In this document: positions 28,201-36,540 of the stretch, piece after piece
Layout of the letters: each line of letters begins with the position of its first letter
Numbering within the stretch: position 1 is the stretch's first letter
From: Neobacillus sp. DY30
Lineage (GTDB): Bacteria > Bacillota > Bacilli > Bacillales > Cytobacillaceae
Assembly (NCBI RefSeq): GCF_030123065.1
Contig: NZ_CP126093.1
Location: forward strand, 3,850,001 to 3,914,000
DNA: 64,000 nt
Reading direction: 5' to 3'
The notes under the pieces: model-generated
Database searches by the model: none
Told to the model about the DNA's origin: nothing
The model's input: only the letters and a program-made list of their open reading frames with translations
Made by a program: the position numbers and the translations under genes

Positions 28201-28599
28201 TTAATCTACAGGACCATTGCCGATGTAATCAAAAGTATCTATATCGGCATAAACAATCATATTGTTTGGAATTGATTTACTTTTAGTTGGAAAATCAATT
28301 AAATACACTTCTTTTCCTTCATATGACTTATCGGCAACGTGAGTCACCATATTTTCATTCAGAATAATTATAGTAACCTTTCCATCTTTCCAGGTACCAT
28401 CAATAAATTCTATTTGTTCTGAGGACAATTGCTTCCAAACTATTTCTCTGACATCATCTTTTTTGACACCCTTATCACCTTGTTCGGTGCTATTAACATC
28501 ACTTTCGTCATTATTATTTTCTTGTCCATTTTGGTTAGAACAAGCAATTAGTCCTAACAGAAGAACTGCGGAAAGAATACTTAGAGAGATTTTACTCAT
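28201..28599 (-). CDS. small lipoprotein, unknown function
   Basis: A 132-aa secreted lipoprotein: a hydrophobic signal ends in LLLGLIAC, with Cys as the lipidation site, followed by an Asn/Asp/Glu-rich linker (about 25-50) and a small globular domain with alternating strands (KVTIIILNENMV, KEVYLIDFP, NMIVYADIDTF). I do not recognise the domain. ATG 28599 follows AGGGG by 8 bases; a GTG nine bases upstream is less likely. It is monocistronic. Confidence 0.8.
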   Translation of the reverse strand: MSKISLSILSAVLLLGLIACSNQNGQENNNDESDVNSTEQGDKGVKKDDVREIVWKQLSSEQIEFIDGTWKDGKVTIIILNENMVTHVADKSYEGKEVYLIDFPTKSKSIPNNMIVYADIDTFDYIGNGPVD

Positions 28600-28714
28600 T
28601 CTTAACACCCCTTATTTTAATAGACGAACATTTTCTTAATTGGTTCCAAAATAAAACCAATTACACATTTATTTCTGCTCTTCTTCGACTAACTCTACCC
28701 TTAGTCGAATTATT

Positions 28715-28736
28715 AAAAATGGCTGCTGAAGCAGCC
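28715..28736 (-). terminator. terminator of the GNAT gene
   Basis: GGCTGC (28721-28726) pairs with GCAGCC (28731-28736), with a short T tract following on the minus strand, about 105 bases after the acetyltransferase stop. Confidence 0.65.
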
Positions 28737-28842
28737 ACTAATTATAAACTTTTGCATCCTTTGATAAAAAATCTAGAAATTTTTATTAGAAAAAGCTAGA
28801 TCTTTTATAGAGTTCATTTTTGTTACCTTTTCTCGATATTAA

Positions 28843-29319
28843 TTAATTCAAATCTTTTAAATACCACGCATCCATAGCAGAGTGTTCAGAACCTGGTAGT
28901 GGTTCATGTAAAAGTGTAAATCCAAATTTTTTATATAAAATACATGCAGTTTTTAATTCATGCATTGTTTCTAGGTAGCACTTTTCATAATGTTTAGAGG
29001 CAAATGACAAAGCTGTTTCCATTAGTTTCTTGGAGAGACCTAAACCTTTAGCTTTAGGACTTAAGTATAGCTTTTGTAATTCGCAAACTTTATCATGTTC
29101 GTTGAACGGTGCAATCCCAATTCCACCAACAACTTCTCCATCCATTTCTGCAACCCAATAGTTCGCATGTTTAATATTATTATAATATTGGTGAAGGTCG
29201 TTAAGTTGAGGATCAAAATAAGCTGACCCAGGAATCGCTAAACCAAGTGATTTTAATGAATCTTGTATAATTTCTTTTACTTTTGCATTATCTTCTTTTT
29301 TAATTTCTCGGATAATCAT
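28843..29319 (-). CDS. GNAT family N-acetyltransferase
   Basis: A 158-aa acetyltransferase of the GNAT fold. Motif A appears as LQKLYLSPKAKGLGLSKKLM (about 82-101), in which the (Q/R)xxGxG/A acetyl-CoA loop is KAKGLGL. GGIGIAPFN forms the preceding strand and ACILYKKFGFTLL is motif B. The acceptor substrate is unknown. AAGGAGATCG precedes the ATG. It is monocistronic with its own terminator. Confidence 0.9.
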   Translation of the reverse strand: MIIREIKKEDNAKVKEIIQDSLKSLGLAIPGSAYFDPQLNDLHQYYNNIKHANYWVAEMDGEVVGGIGIAPFNEHDKVCELQKLYLSPKAKGLGLSKKLMETALSFASKHYEKCYLETMHELKTACILYKKFGFTLLHEPLPGSEHSAMDAWYLKDLN

Positions 29320-29416
29320 ATACGATCTCCTTCAATAAACTTAATTTTATTTTAACATAATTAGCCAATTATATTTAGACTTAGCAAAATGTCTTACTAT
29401 TTTTGGAAGTAACATA

Positions 29417-29450
29417 AAAAGGTTCAAATCATTTGCGATTTGAACCTTTT
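29417..29450 (-). terminator. terminator of the SUV3-like helicase gene
   Basis: A perfect 14-base inverted repeat, AAAAGGTTCAAATC (29417-29430) with its partner at 29437-29450, lies directly after the helicase stop and gives a T run on the minus strand. Confidence 0.9.
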
Positions 29451-29459
29451 ATGATACTT

Positions 29460-32033
29460 TTAGAAATCTTCTCCGAAGCGTCTTCTAAATTTAGCACTAT
29501 GGCAGGCATCACAGGTTGGAAAGGCGTGATCCCAAGGAAGGTTCTTTCCACAGTTTCGACATTTTTTCACGAACTTGCGAATATCCGTTTTTAATTTATC
29601 TTGTACCTTGTCACTCATTTCTTCACGCAGCCGCTCCCAATAGATTGCCTCCGTACGTTCTCCCAATCGGTATAAAAAGAGCAAGTGCAAGCCAAGTGCT
29701 TTATAAGCTAACTCGAGATCCTCTAAACTTCGTTCCTTATATGGCGGTTCCGGTAAAGGAGTACCATGAATAATCGCATACATCGTGTCTTCCCATTGTC
29801 GTGTAAGCGTCGGTTCATTTTTTGAAAAAGGAAGGTGCAAAAACCCATAAAGGTCCATTAAAGGTAACCGTGCTTCAATTTCCGTCCCTGCAATCAGATT
29901 GTAAAGTGACCGCTCCTCCGCTAATGAAGCTTTCTTCGTTCCTGGCGGGCTTTTAAATTTCCCCCAAAGCTCAAAGAATGTTCCTAAATCACGATAATAC
30001 CGCTGAAACCGCTCGAACACTGAGTTGGTTGGAGCGATGGCAAACGTATGAACAGGTTCATCCTCTTGATTAAGCAATCTCCTCATAAGACGAATGTCCT
30101 TCGTAAATGCGACCTTCCCCACATCGTAGATCCCTTTACGACCTGCTCGTCCGGCAATTTGTTTCACTTCCTGCGAAGTTAACAACCGCCTTCTTGTTCC
30201 ATCAAATTTTTCATTTTCTAAGAACACAATCCGGCGAATTGGCAAATTCAAGCCCATTCCAATGGCATCCGTGGCGACAATGACCTTTGTTTTACCGCTG
30301 TTAAATTGCTCAATTTGCTTTTTTCTAGTTTCCGGCGGCATGCTGCCGTATATCATGCTGACGGTATGACCATCGCTTTGAAGTCTAGATGCAGTTTCAA
30401 GCACACGCCTTCTAGAAAAACAAATCAGTGCGTCCCCTTTTTTCACATGTTTAATATGGAATTCTTTTGATTCTACTTCGAGCGGCGTATCCCGACTGTA
30501 TTCGTGGATCTCGATGTCCGATTCTCCTAACAGCTGCAAAAGCATCGGTTTGGAGTTCCTGCTCCCGATAATATGGACTTCATGTGCATTTGCTTTTGTA
30601 ATCGCTTTGTACCACGAGAAGCCACGGTCCTTATCGGTAATCATTTGTGCTTCGTCAATGACGACGATATCATAACTTTCTTTTTCATGAAACATTTCCA
30701 CCGTGCATGAAAAATGGTTAGCACCTGCTACGATTTTTTCTTCTTCACCGGTTTTCAGTGAGCACAGTGTTCCTTCAGCATTTAATTTATCATAAACCTC
30801 CAGCGCTAATAATCTTAATGGGGCTAGATATAAACCGCTGTTTGCCTGCTTCATTTGCTCTAGTGCATGGTGGGTTTTTCCCGTATTGGTTTCACCAATA
30901 TGAAGAATATAACGAACTCTTCGACCAAGCGATGGATTGTACTCCTGACCAAAAATATCCTCCATCATTCTATTTTCTTCTTCACGTTTTCGTTGTAATT
31001 CTGCTTCTTCCTCTGCCTTTTTACGTTCTCTTTCGGAGTAGTCCTTTTCAAAAATTTGCTTATGAACGGTAAGGTCAAATGGAATTACTTCAATTTTCAA
31101 TAAGTCCGAAAGATATTCCTCTTGAATATCTTCGATAAAATAATCTTCTACCTCATATAAAAGCTGCGTCATGCTCCCCTTTATGTAGGAAGGAGTCAGT
31201 TTTTCACCAAAAGCTTCTTCAAACTGTTCCTTCATCTCCTTCGGGAGTTTTTCCAAAACTCTTTGCGGGATCACTTCTGACAGAAAGTCAGAAATTAAGC
31301 TTTCATAGACAAAAAAATACGTCTGATATTCATACAAACTCCGTCCACTATGAACAGTTTTATGAATATCTCCAGTTAATTCCGCAAAAAAGGTTGCCAC
31401 CGTTGTATAAGAATTAGGATTAAAATGACCCTCATCCACTAATTTTTCTTCCAGCGCAAAGGTATCGATGTTTTGAAACTTTACATTGTTCTTTATATCC
31501 GCATCCAATTGTTTCGCTGTAAAATGACGAACATAGAGATAAAGTTCAGCATAATCTTTCTCAAGCATATCGGCTGCCATTTCTCCTATCTCTTCTGATA
31601 AGATATGACGTAGTTCAGCCAAGCGGTTTGATTCTTGTCTCTTTATAAAATCTGCTTTTGCTTGGTAGTATCTTTGTTCCCATTCCTGTTCTTGATTTGC
31701 AAAAGTTTCCTCTGTCCATTCACTTACATGAAAGGGCTGAAACTCTCTCATTTCATCCCGGAAAAGTTTATTAATTAATTTGCGGTCCACTCCTTGAACC
31801 TCGTATCCTTTTTCCCGCAAAAATTCTTTCTTTTCATTCTTCGGGACATCATTGGTGACTTTATTCAGCCAAACATTGACCCAAATTTGCTCAAGATAAT
31901 GGCCACGGTCATTTAAATATTCGTTAAAAGACGGCAAACTATCTTTAGATTCTAAATAATGATTCATATCTTCGATCACTTTATTCTTGGTATGTTCAAT
32001 CGCTTGAGTGTAAACGGCGGTTAATTTATTCAA
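29460..32033 (-). CDS. SUV3-like superfamily 2 RNA helicase
   Basis: The 857-aa protein has an N-terminal helical region of about 370 residues with a charged coiled-coil stretch (RKKAEEEAELQRKREEE) and no recognised domain. Next is a helicase core: Walker A GETNTGKTHHA, Walker B VIDEAQM, YGSMPPETRKKQ, motif V ATDAIGMGLNLPIRR and motif VI QIAGRAGRKG. These match eukaryotic mitochondrial SUV3, an RNA helicase of RNA decay, better than ordinary DEAD-box proteins. A C-terminal zinc ribbon follows (CRNCGK and CDACH). The start is TTG 32033, 7 bases after GGAGGG. It probably remodels structured RNA; partners are not evident. It is monocistronic. Confidence 0.88.
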   Translation of the reverse strand: MNKLTAVYTQAIEHTKNKVIEDMNHYLESKDSLPSFNEYLNDRGHYLEQIWVNVWLNKVTNDVPKNEKKEFLREKGYEVQGVDRKLINKLFRDEMREFQPFHVSEWTEETFANQEQEWEQRYYQAKADFIKRQESNRLAELRHILSEEIGEMAADMLEKDYAELYLYVRHFTAKQLDADIKNNVKFQNIDTFALEEKLVDEGHFNPNSYTTVATFFAELTGDIHKTVHSGRSLYEYQTYFFVYESLISDFLSEVIPQRVLEKLPKEMKEQFEEAFGEKLTPSYIKGSMTQLLYEVEDYFIEDIQEEYLSDLLKIEVIPFDLTVHKQIFEKDYSERERKKAEEEAELQRKREEENRMMEDIFGQEYNPSLGRRVRYILHIGETNTGKTHHALEQMKQANSGLYLAPLRLLALEVYDKLNAEGTLCSLKTGEEEKIVAGANHFSCTVEMFHEKESYDIVVIDEAQMITDKDRGFSWYKAITKANAHEVHIIGSRNSKPMLLQLLGESDIEIHEYSRDTPLEVESKEFHIKHVKKGDALICFSRRRVLETASRLQSDGHTVSMIYGSMPPETRKKQIEQFNSGKTKVIVATDAIGMGLNLPIRRIVFLENEKFDGTRRRLLTSQEVKQIAGRAGRKGIYDVGKVAFTKDIRLMRRLLNQEDEPVHTFAIAPTNSVFERFQRYYRDLGTFFELWGKFKSPPGTKKASLAEERSLYNLIAGTEIEARLPLMDLYGFLHLPFSKNEPTLTRQWEDTMYAIIHGTPLPEPPYKERSLEDLELAYKALGLHLLFLYRLGERTEAIYWERLREEMSDKVQDKLKTDIRKFVKKCRNCGKNLPWDHAFPTCDACHSAKFRRRFGEDF

Positions 32034-32107
32034 CTTCTTCCCTCCTTTATCAGTATTTGGTATTTTTAGTTTATCACTTATTCAGCAACCGAACAAATAT
32101 TCGGACT

Positions 32108-32302
32108 CTAAATTTCTCGTTTATTGCAATATTGGTCGACTAAATCCTCTATCTGATCTAGTTCAGGAAAATCCCCTGAAAATTCAAATTTGATTTCTTC
32201 AATGAATCGGTTCTTGTTGTTGTAAACATGAATGGCCCCATTTTGATGGCTGACACTATATTCTGGTACAAAGCGAAATCCGTTTCGTTCAATGGCTCCC
32301 AT
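32108..32302 (-). CDS. small conserved protein (YbxH/DUF5370-like)
   Basis: A 64-aa protein starting MGAIERNGFRFVPEYSV with a beta-rich middle and an acidic C-terminal helix (FPELDQIEDLVDQYC). It resembles the short Bacillus YbxH/DUF5370 proteins as I remember them, but I cannot confirm this. AAAGGGGAT precedes the ATG. It lies upstream of the SUV3-like helicase on the same strand, with a 74-base gap, so cotranscription is possible. Confidence 0.7.
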   Translation of the reverse strand: MGAIERNGFRFVPEYSVSHQNGAIHVYNNKNRFIEEIKFEFSGDFPELDQIEDLVDQYCNKREI

Positions 32303-32440
32303 GATAATCCCCTTTTTTGAATTTTTTTTTAGTATTTACTATTGTACTGTGGTTAATCTTCCAAAAACAGAACGGTACTAAGAGAACAGGTCTAATCATA
32401 TTCTCATAGGAGAATACAATTAGGAGGAGTGGGAAGTTAG

Positions 32441-33850
32441 GTGATAAACGTAAAGGTTCGTTTACGGCCGATTGTCAGCAAAATCAATTTACCCACTGTT
32501 TTGAAAACCGCTATCCTTCCGGGTGACTCTTTGGAAAGATTATTCATTGCAACCCAGGTCGGAGAGGTCTTTTTTTTAAGTAATGAAGGCATTAGGACTT
32601 TTTTAGATATTCGTCCTCGGATCATAAAACTTGGTTCATCTGGTGGTTATGATGAACGAGGATTGCTAGGGCTCACATTTCATCCCCAATTTTATTATAA
32701 CGGGCTGTTTTATCTCCATTATTCAGTAGCAGGAACACAAGGTCCAGGTGTTCTTTCTGAATCTTTTACACCTAATCCTTGTGACCCCAGAACTATAAAT
32801 CTAAGGTGGATAAATAGAGAAACTCAATATGACCATATCGATACAGTGGAGGAATGGATTTTACAATCAAATGGTCAACCTCAAAAACGAAGGACATTGC
32901 TTAATTTAAGAAGACCTTTTATGAATCATAATGGCGTCAACAGCTTGAACTTTTCACCTGAAACAGGAAAACTTGTTTTAACAACCGGGGATGGCGGATC
33001 AGGCTATGATCCATTTAATTTAAGTCAGGATGCGATGGAAATTGCAGGTAAGATCATTGAAATCGACGTTGGAAAAAATACAGGTATTACGAACCCACCC
33101 GTGGTCACACGTTTCAATGAAATTCCCATACCTATTCAGGAAACGCTTAGTATAATGGCAAATGGAGTTCGCAATATATCAGGCATTTCCTATCAAAGGG
33201 TTCATCACCAGTATATTAAATATGTGGGAAATGTTGGACAGGATTTGGAAGAGGCGATTTTTTCATTCGGTCATTATAATCCAATACCCGTTACTCAGCT
33301 TGTTCAAGCCACTTCAATGAATGTTAACCTTGACCCAGAAGGATTCGTTAACTTTGGCTGGCGGGGGTGGGAAGGTGCTTTTCCTACTTCATTTATCAGG
33401 GGCTGCACTAATAATCCGGCTTTAGATGAGAAAATAATTGCTTTTTACAATGAAGCAATAACTACTTCAGCGAGGCGTCTTCAGCCTTTGACTAGTTATT
33501 ATCATAGAGATCCACGACCAGATAAGTTTAGTGGAACCGCACTAACAGGAGTGCAAGCCTATATGGGGCAAGCAATTCCCGCTTTATCGGGAAGCGTTGT
33601 GTTCATCGACCTTGCCCGGAAAGAATCTCAACCTCAGACTAGAGGGGCATTAGCTTACACCCATGTAAGACAGGATGGGAAACAAAATGATTTTAGTGTG
33701 ATTAATACGGATTATGATTTTGGGTCACAAGCCGCTTACTATGTTAGTTTGGGAAGTAATCTAGATCAAACCAGACTATATTTAGGGGTTTATGGATCGA
33801 TGAGGGTGACCGATTTGAACCAGGGTACTGTTTTTGAAATTGTTCCTTAA
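32441..33850 (+). CDS. PQQ-type glucose/sorbosone dehydrogenase-like protein
   Basis: A 469-aa six-bladed beta-propeller protein of the GSDH/soluble PQQ-glucose dehydrogenase-like family. It is recognised from RLFIATQVGEVFFL, DERGLLGLTFHPQFYYNGLF, HNGVNSLNFSPETGKLVLTT, GDGGSGYDP, ANGVRNISGI and VNFGWRGWEGAFP. The family oxidises sugars with PQQ and calcium, but many members have unknown substrates, and no PQQ biosynthesis genes are in view. There is no signal peptide. The start is GTG 32441, about 13 bases after AGGAGG. It is monocistronic. Confidence 0.85.
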   Translation: MINVKVRLRPIVSKINLPTVLKTAILPGDSLERLFIATQVGEVFFLSNEGIRTFLDIRPRIIKLGSSGGYDERGLLGLTFHPQFYYNGLFYLHYSVAGTQGPGVLSESFTPNPCDPRTINLRWINRETQYDHIDTVEEWILQSNGQPQKRRTLLNLRRPFMNHNGVNSLNFSPETGKLVLTTGDGGSGYDPFNLSQDAMEIAGKIIEIDVGKNTGITNPPVVTRFNEIPIPIQETLSIMANGVRNISGISYQRVHHQYIKYVGNVGQDLEEAIFSFGHYNPIPVTQLVQATSMNVNLDPEGFVNFGWRGWEGAFPTSFIRGCTNNPALDEKIIAFYNEAITTSARRLQPLTSYYHRDPRPDKFSGTALTGVQAYMGQAIPALSGSVVFIDLARKESQPQTRGALAYTHVRQDGKQNDFSVINTDYDFGSQAAYYVSLGSNLDQTRLYLGVYGSMRVTDLNQGTVFEIVP

Positions 33851-33865
33851 TTCTTCCAAATATAA

Positions 33866-33892
33866 AAGGGAGTGGAGTAAATCCATTCCCTT
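33866..33892 (+). terminator. terminator of the GSDH-like gene
   Basis: AAGGGAGTGGA (33866-33876) pairs with TCCATTCCCTT (33882-33892) with one G-U pair. It lies between convergent genes. Confidence 0.75.
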
Positions 33893-33915
33893 CCTGGCTA
33901 CGCGCCAATTTGTCA

Positions 33916-34878
33916 TTAAAATTTAGTGAATTTCAGTTTGAAATCACCTTTATATGGAACATGTTCAACGGTTATCGTTATGTTTTTACCATCTTTGTCT
34001 TTACCCATTCTTTTATAGGTAAATTTCTTTTCATTCAGCTCTGTTAGTTCCAGAACTGCACCGTACTTCATTCCTAATGAAACATGGGCTCTTATCTTAT
34101 TACCGTGTACAACATCGTAATAGCCGTAATCACCACGGCTTGCACCTGTTTTCGCATCGAAAAATTCATATTTATTTGTCTTATAATCATATTTTGCAAG
34201 ACCTAAAAAGTTTGCGTTATAGGCAGATACATCATTGCCGTTTTCATCTAATGCCACAGTTCCTTGCCAAAGGGTATCTGATAGAATTTTATCTCCATCC
34301 TTATCTGTAACAATTTCCCCCGTTTTTGTTACCAAGCTTTTATCTGGATCCGTAAAAGATAGATTTGTTTCTTTATATGGAATATGATCAACAAATACCT
34401 CTACTTCGTTACCATTCGCATCTTTTCCCATTCTCTTATAAGTAAATATGTCTTTATTAAGTTTTGTTATTTCAACAACAGCTTGGTAACCCATTGATTC
34501 AGATAGTAATACTCTATTCTTTCCATCATTGGTGATAAAGAACGTTCCTTTGTCACCGCGGCTCTTTTTTGTGCTTTTATCAAAAAATTCATATCTCGAG
34601 GTTTTATCATCATATTTTGCAAGACCAATAAAGTTTGCATTCTCCTTTGTTAAGTCATTTTTATCCTTATCATATACTTTAGTACCTTGCCAATTTGTGC
34701 TACTAAGAATATTAGCGAATTCCTGTCCTTTTGTTTCCTTATTTTGCTTATTTCCCTTGTTTTCTGTTTGTTCTTGCTTTTGGTCATTTGTTTGTGCTTG
34801 TGTGATTGTGCTGCATCCTGAAATAACTAAAGTTAACCCAAGAAGAATAGATGGTAACATTTTTGCTTTTTTGTTCAT
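33916..34878 (-). CDS. lipoprotein with two DUF4822 repeats
   Basis: A 320-aa surface lipoprotein: a signal ending LVISGC, a Gln/Asn/Lys-rich linker (about 25-52), then two homologous domains of about 130 residues each. The repeats share NWQGTKV/LWQGTVA, NANFIGLAKYD/NANFLGLAKYD, YEFFD, SRGDKG/SRGDYG and FTYKRMGKD, so an internal duplication is plain. This matches DUF4822, a secreted family of unknown function. The gene lies 76 bases downstream of the ankyrin lipoprotein gene on the same strand. Confidence 0.88.
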   Translation of the reverse strand: MNKKAKMLPSILLGLTLVISGCSTITQAQTNDQKQEQTENKGNKQNKETKGQEFANILSSTNWQGTKVYDKDKNDLTKENANFIGLAKYDDKTSRYEFFDKSTKKSRGDKGTFFITNDGKNRVLLSESMGYQAVVEITKLNKDIFTYKRMGKDANGNEVEVFVDHIPYKETNLSFTDPDKSLVTKTGEIVTDKDGDKILSDTLWQGTVALDENGNDVSAYNANFLGLAKYDYKTNKYEFFDAKTGASRGDYGYYDVVHGNKIRAHVSLGMKYGAVLELTELNEKKFTYKRMGKDKDGKNITITVEHVPYKGDFKLKFTKF

Positions 34879-34954
34879 TTTATTGTCTCCTCATTTCTTT
34901 ATTTTGGTGTCAATTACATGGTTTTGTTCCGGATTAAGTCTTTATACAACCTAG

Positions 34955-35662
34955 TTATTTTGCCCCTGCTTTTACCAATATATTTTCAATCTCGTTAAAA
35001 CCTTTCTTTCGTGCATGCTGTAAAGGAGTTATATTATTTCGATCGGGAATATTCACATCTGCCCCATGATCGATCAACAATTGCACTGTTTGCTGCTGTT
35101 TTTCATCACCATTATTCAAAATGATAGCTTCAAGTAAAGCAGTCCAGCCAAGATCATTTATATGATTTATATCGATATTAGTATTGGTAAGAAGTTCTTT
35201 AATAACATCTACATATCCATGCTCTGAGGCAGGGATTAAAGCAGTTCCTCCATACCGGTTTGTTATAGATGGGTCGGCACCAGCTTTAATCGTAAGTTTT
35301 AAAATTTCAATATACCCTTCAGCACCAGCATAAAGGAAGGGGTTATTTTCCATATCATCCTGAATGTTGACGTCTGCTCCCGCGTCAATAAGTATTTTTG
35401 CAGTCTTTGCATCGTTGTTGTATGTCGCAATCATTGTGGCAGTTCGCCCTTCTGAGTCCTGTGTATTAATATCGACACCTTCCTCAATCAACCTTCTAAC
35501 GGTATCCGCCTCTTTGGCTTTTACTGCTTGAATCAGTTGTTCCTCCATATCTATCACTACCTTTATCTCATTCTCCTGATTATTTGAATTACCATCATTA
35601 ACAGAGACACATCCATGAAGAATGAGTATAGTTCCAATGGCTATTGCTTGGCGCCCCCACAT
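34955..35662 (-). CDS. ankyrin-repeat lipoprotein
   Basis: A 235-aa lipoprotein with a short signal ending LILHGC, then about five ankyrin repeats (from residue 45 on; for example DSEGRTATMIATYNNDAKTA, AGADVNIQDDMENNPFLYAG, HGADVNIPDRNNITPLQHA). Ankyrin repeats mediate protein contacts; the partner is unknown. ATG 35662 follows AGGTGG by 8 bases and is preferred to an in-frame ATG at 35674. Together with the DUF4822 gene just downstream it may form a two-gene surface-lipoprotein operon. Confidence 0.87.
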   Translation of the reverse strand: MWGRQAIAIGTILILHGCVSVNDGNSNNQENEIKVVIDMEEQLIQAVKAKEADTVRRLIEEGVDINTQDSEGRTATMIATYNNDAKTAKILIDAGADVNIQDDMENNPFLYAGAEGYIEILKLTIKAGADPSITNRYGGTALIPASEHGYVDVIKELLTNTNIDINHINDLGWTALLEAIILNNGDEKQQQTVQLLIDHGADVNIPDRNNITPLQHARKKGFNEIENILVKAGAK

Positions 35663-35805
35663 GATTTTCACCACCTGTCGGTATTTTGTATTTGCTATCC
35701 TCCCTCATTCATTTGGCCATACATTTATGTTAATATGTAATTTTAAACTCCCTCGAAAGAATTTCTTAAAAAAAGATAAACTTTTTCAGAAAATTTCTTC
35801 ATGTT

Positions 35806-35842
35806 TATAAAAATATCCGCCACCTTATGTGACGGATATTTT
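35806..35842 (-). terminator. terminator of the two-component operon
   Basis: A hairpin made of ATATCCG and GTG/CAC arms around CTTAT, flanked by A and T tracts, lies 12 bases after the response regulator stop. Confidence 0.85.
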
Positions 35843-35853
35843 TTATATTTAGT

Positions 35854-36540
35854 TTAAACATTGAATCGATAGCCTGCTCCCCAAACCGTTTCCAAATATT
35901 TAGGATGTGCAGGATCCTTTTCAATTTTACCGCGTATTTTTCTGATATGGACGGTCACGGTTGACACATCTGCTGCCATTTCATAGCCCCAAATATGTTC
36001 ATATAGCTGCTCTTTGTTCAAGACTTGATTCGGGTGATTCACAAGAAATACCAACAAATCAAATTCCTTTGTTGTGAACGATGTCTCCTCACCGTTAAGA
36101 TAGACTTTACGTGCTGACTTATCAATCGTAATCTCTTTAACCTTAATCATATTTGATTTTGTTTGATTTCCAGCTAGTCGTTCATATCGATCTATATGTG
36201 CTTTCACCCTAGCTACCAACTCACTTGGACTAAAAGGCTTGGTAATATAATCATCTGCTCCTAAACCGAGACCTCGGATTTTATCGATATCCTCTTTTTT
36301 TGCGGAAACAAACAGAATCGGAATATTTTTCACTTGACGTACTTGTTTGCATATATCAAACCCATTTACGCCAGGGAGCATGATGTCTAAAATAATCAAA
36401 TCATAATCATTTTCAAGTGCCATTTGGAGTCCTAAATCACCACTATGTTCAACATCTACAAGAAACTGGTGAATCTCTAAGTAATCTCTTTGTAATTCTG
36501 CGATACTTACTTCATCTTCGACCAATAATATCTTTTTCAT
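35854..36540 (-). CDS. OmpR-family response regulator
   Basis: A 228-aa regulator with a receiver domain (phosphoacceptor Asp52 in LIILDIMLPG, acidic pair Glu8/Asp9, Lys101 in TKPFSPSE) and a C-terminal winged-helix DNA-binding domain (FTTKEFDLLVFLVNHPNQVL, VTVHIRKIRGKIE, VWGAGYRF). Its start overlaps the stop of the sensor kinase gene (ATGA), so the two are translationally coupled. It resembles YclJ/VanR-type regulators of Bacillus, but the orthologue is not fixed here. Confidence 0.94.
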   Translation of the reverse strand: MKKILLVEDEVSIAELQRDYLEIHQFLVDVEHSGDLGLQMALENDYDLIILDIMLPGVNGFDICKQVRQVKNIPILFVSAKKEDIDKIRGLGLGADDYITKPFSPSELVARVKAHIDRYERLAGNQTKSNMIKVKEITIDKSARKVYLNGEETSFTTKEFDLLVFLVNHPNQVLNKEQLYEHIWGYEMAADVSTVTVHIRKIRGKIEKDPAHPKYLETVWGAGYRFNV

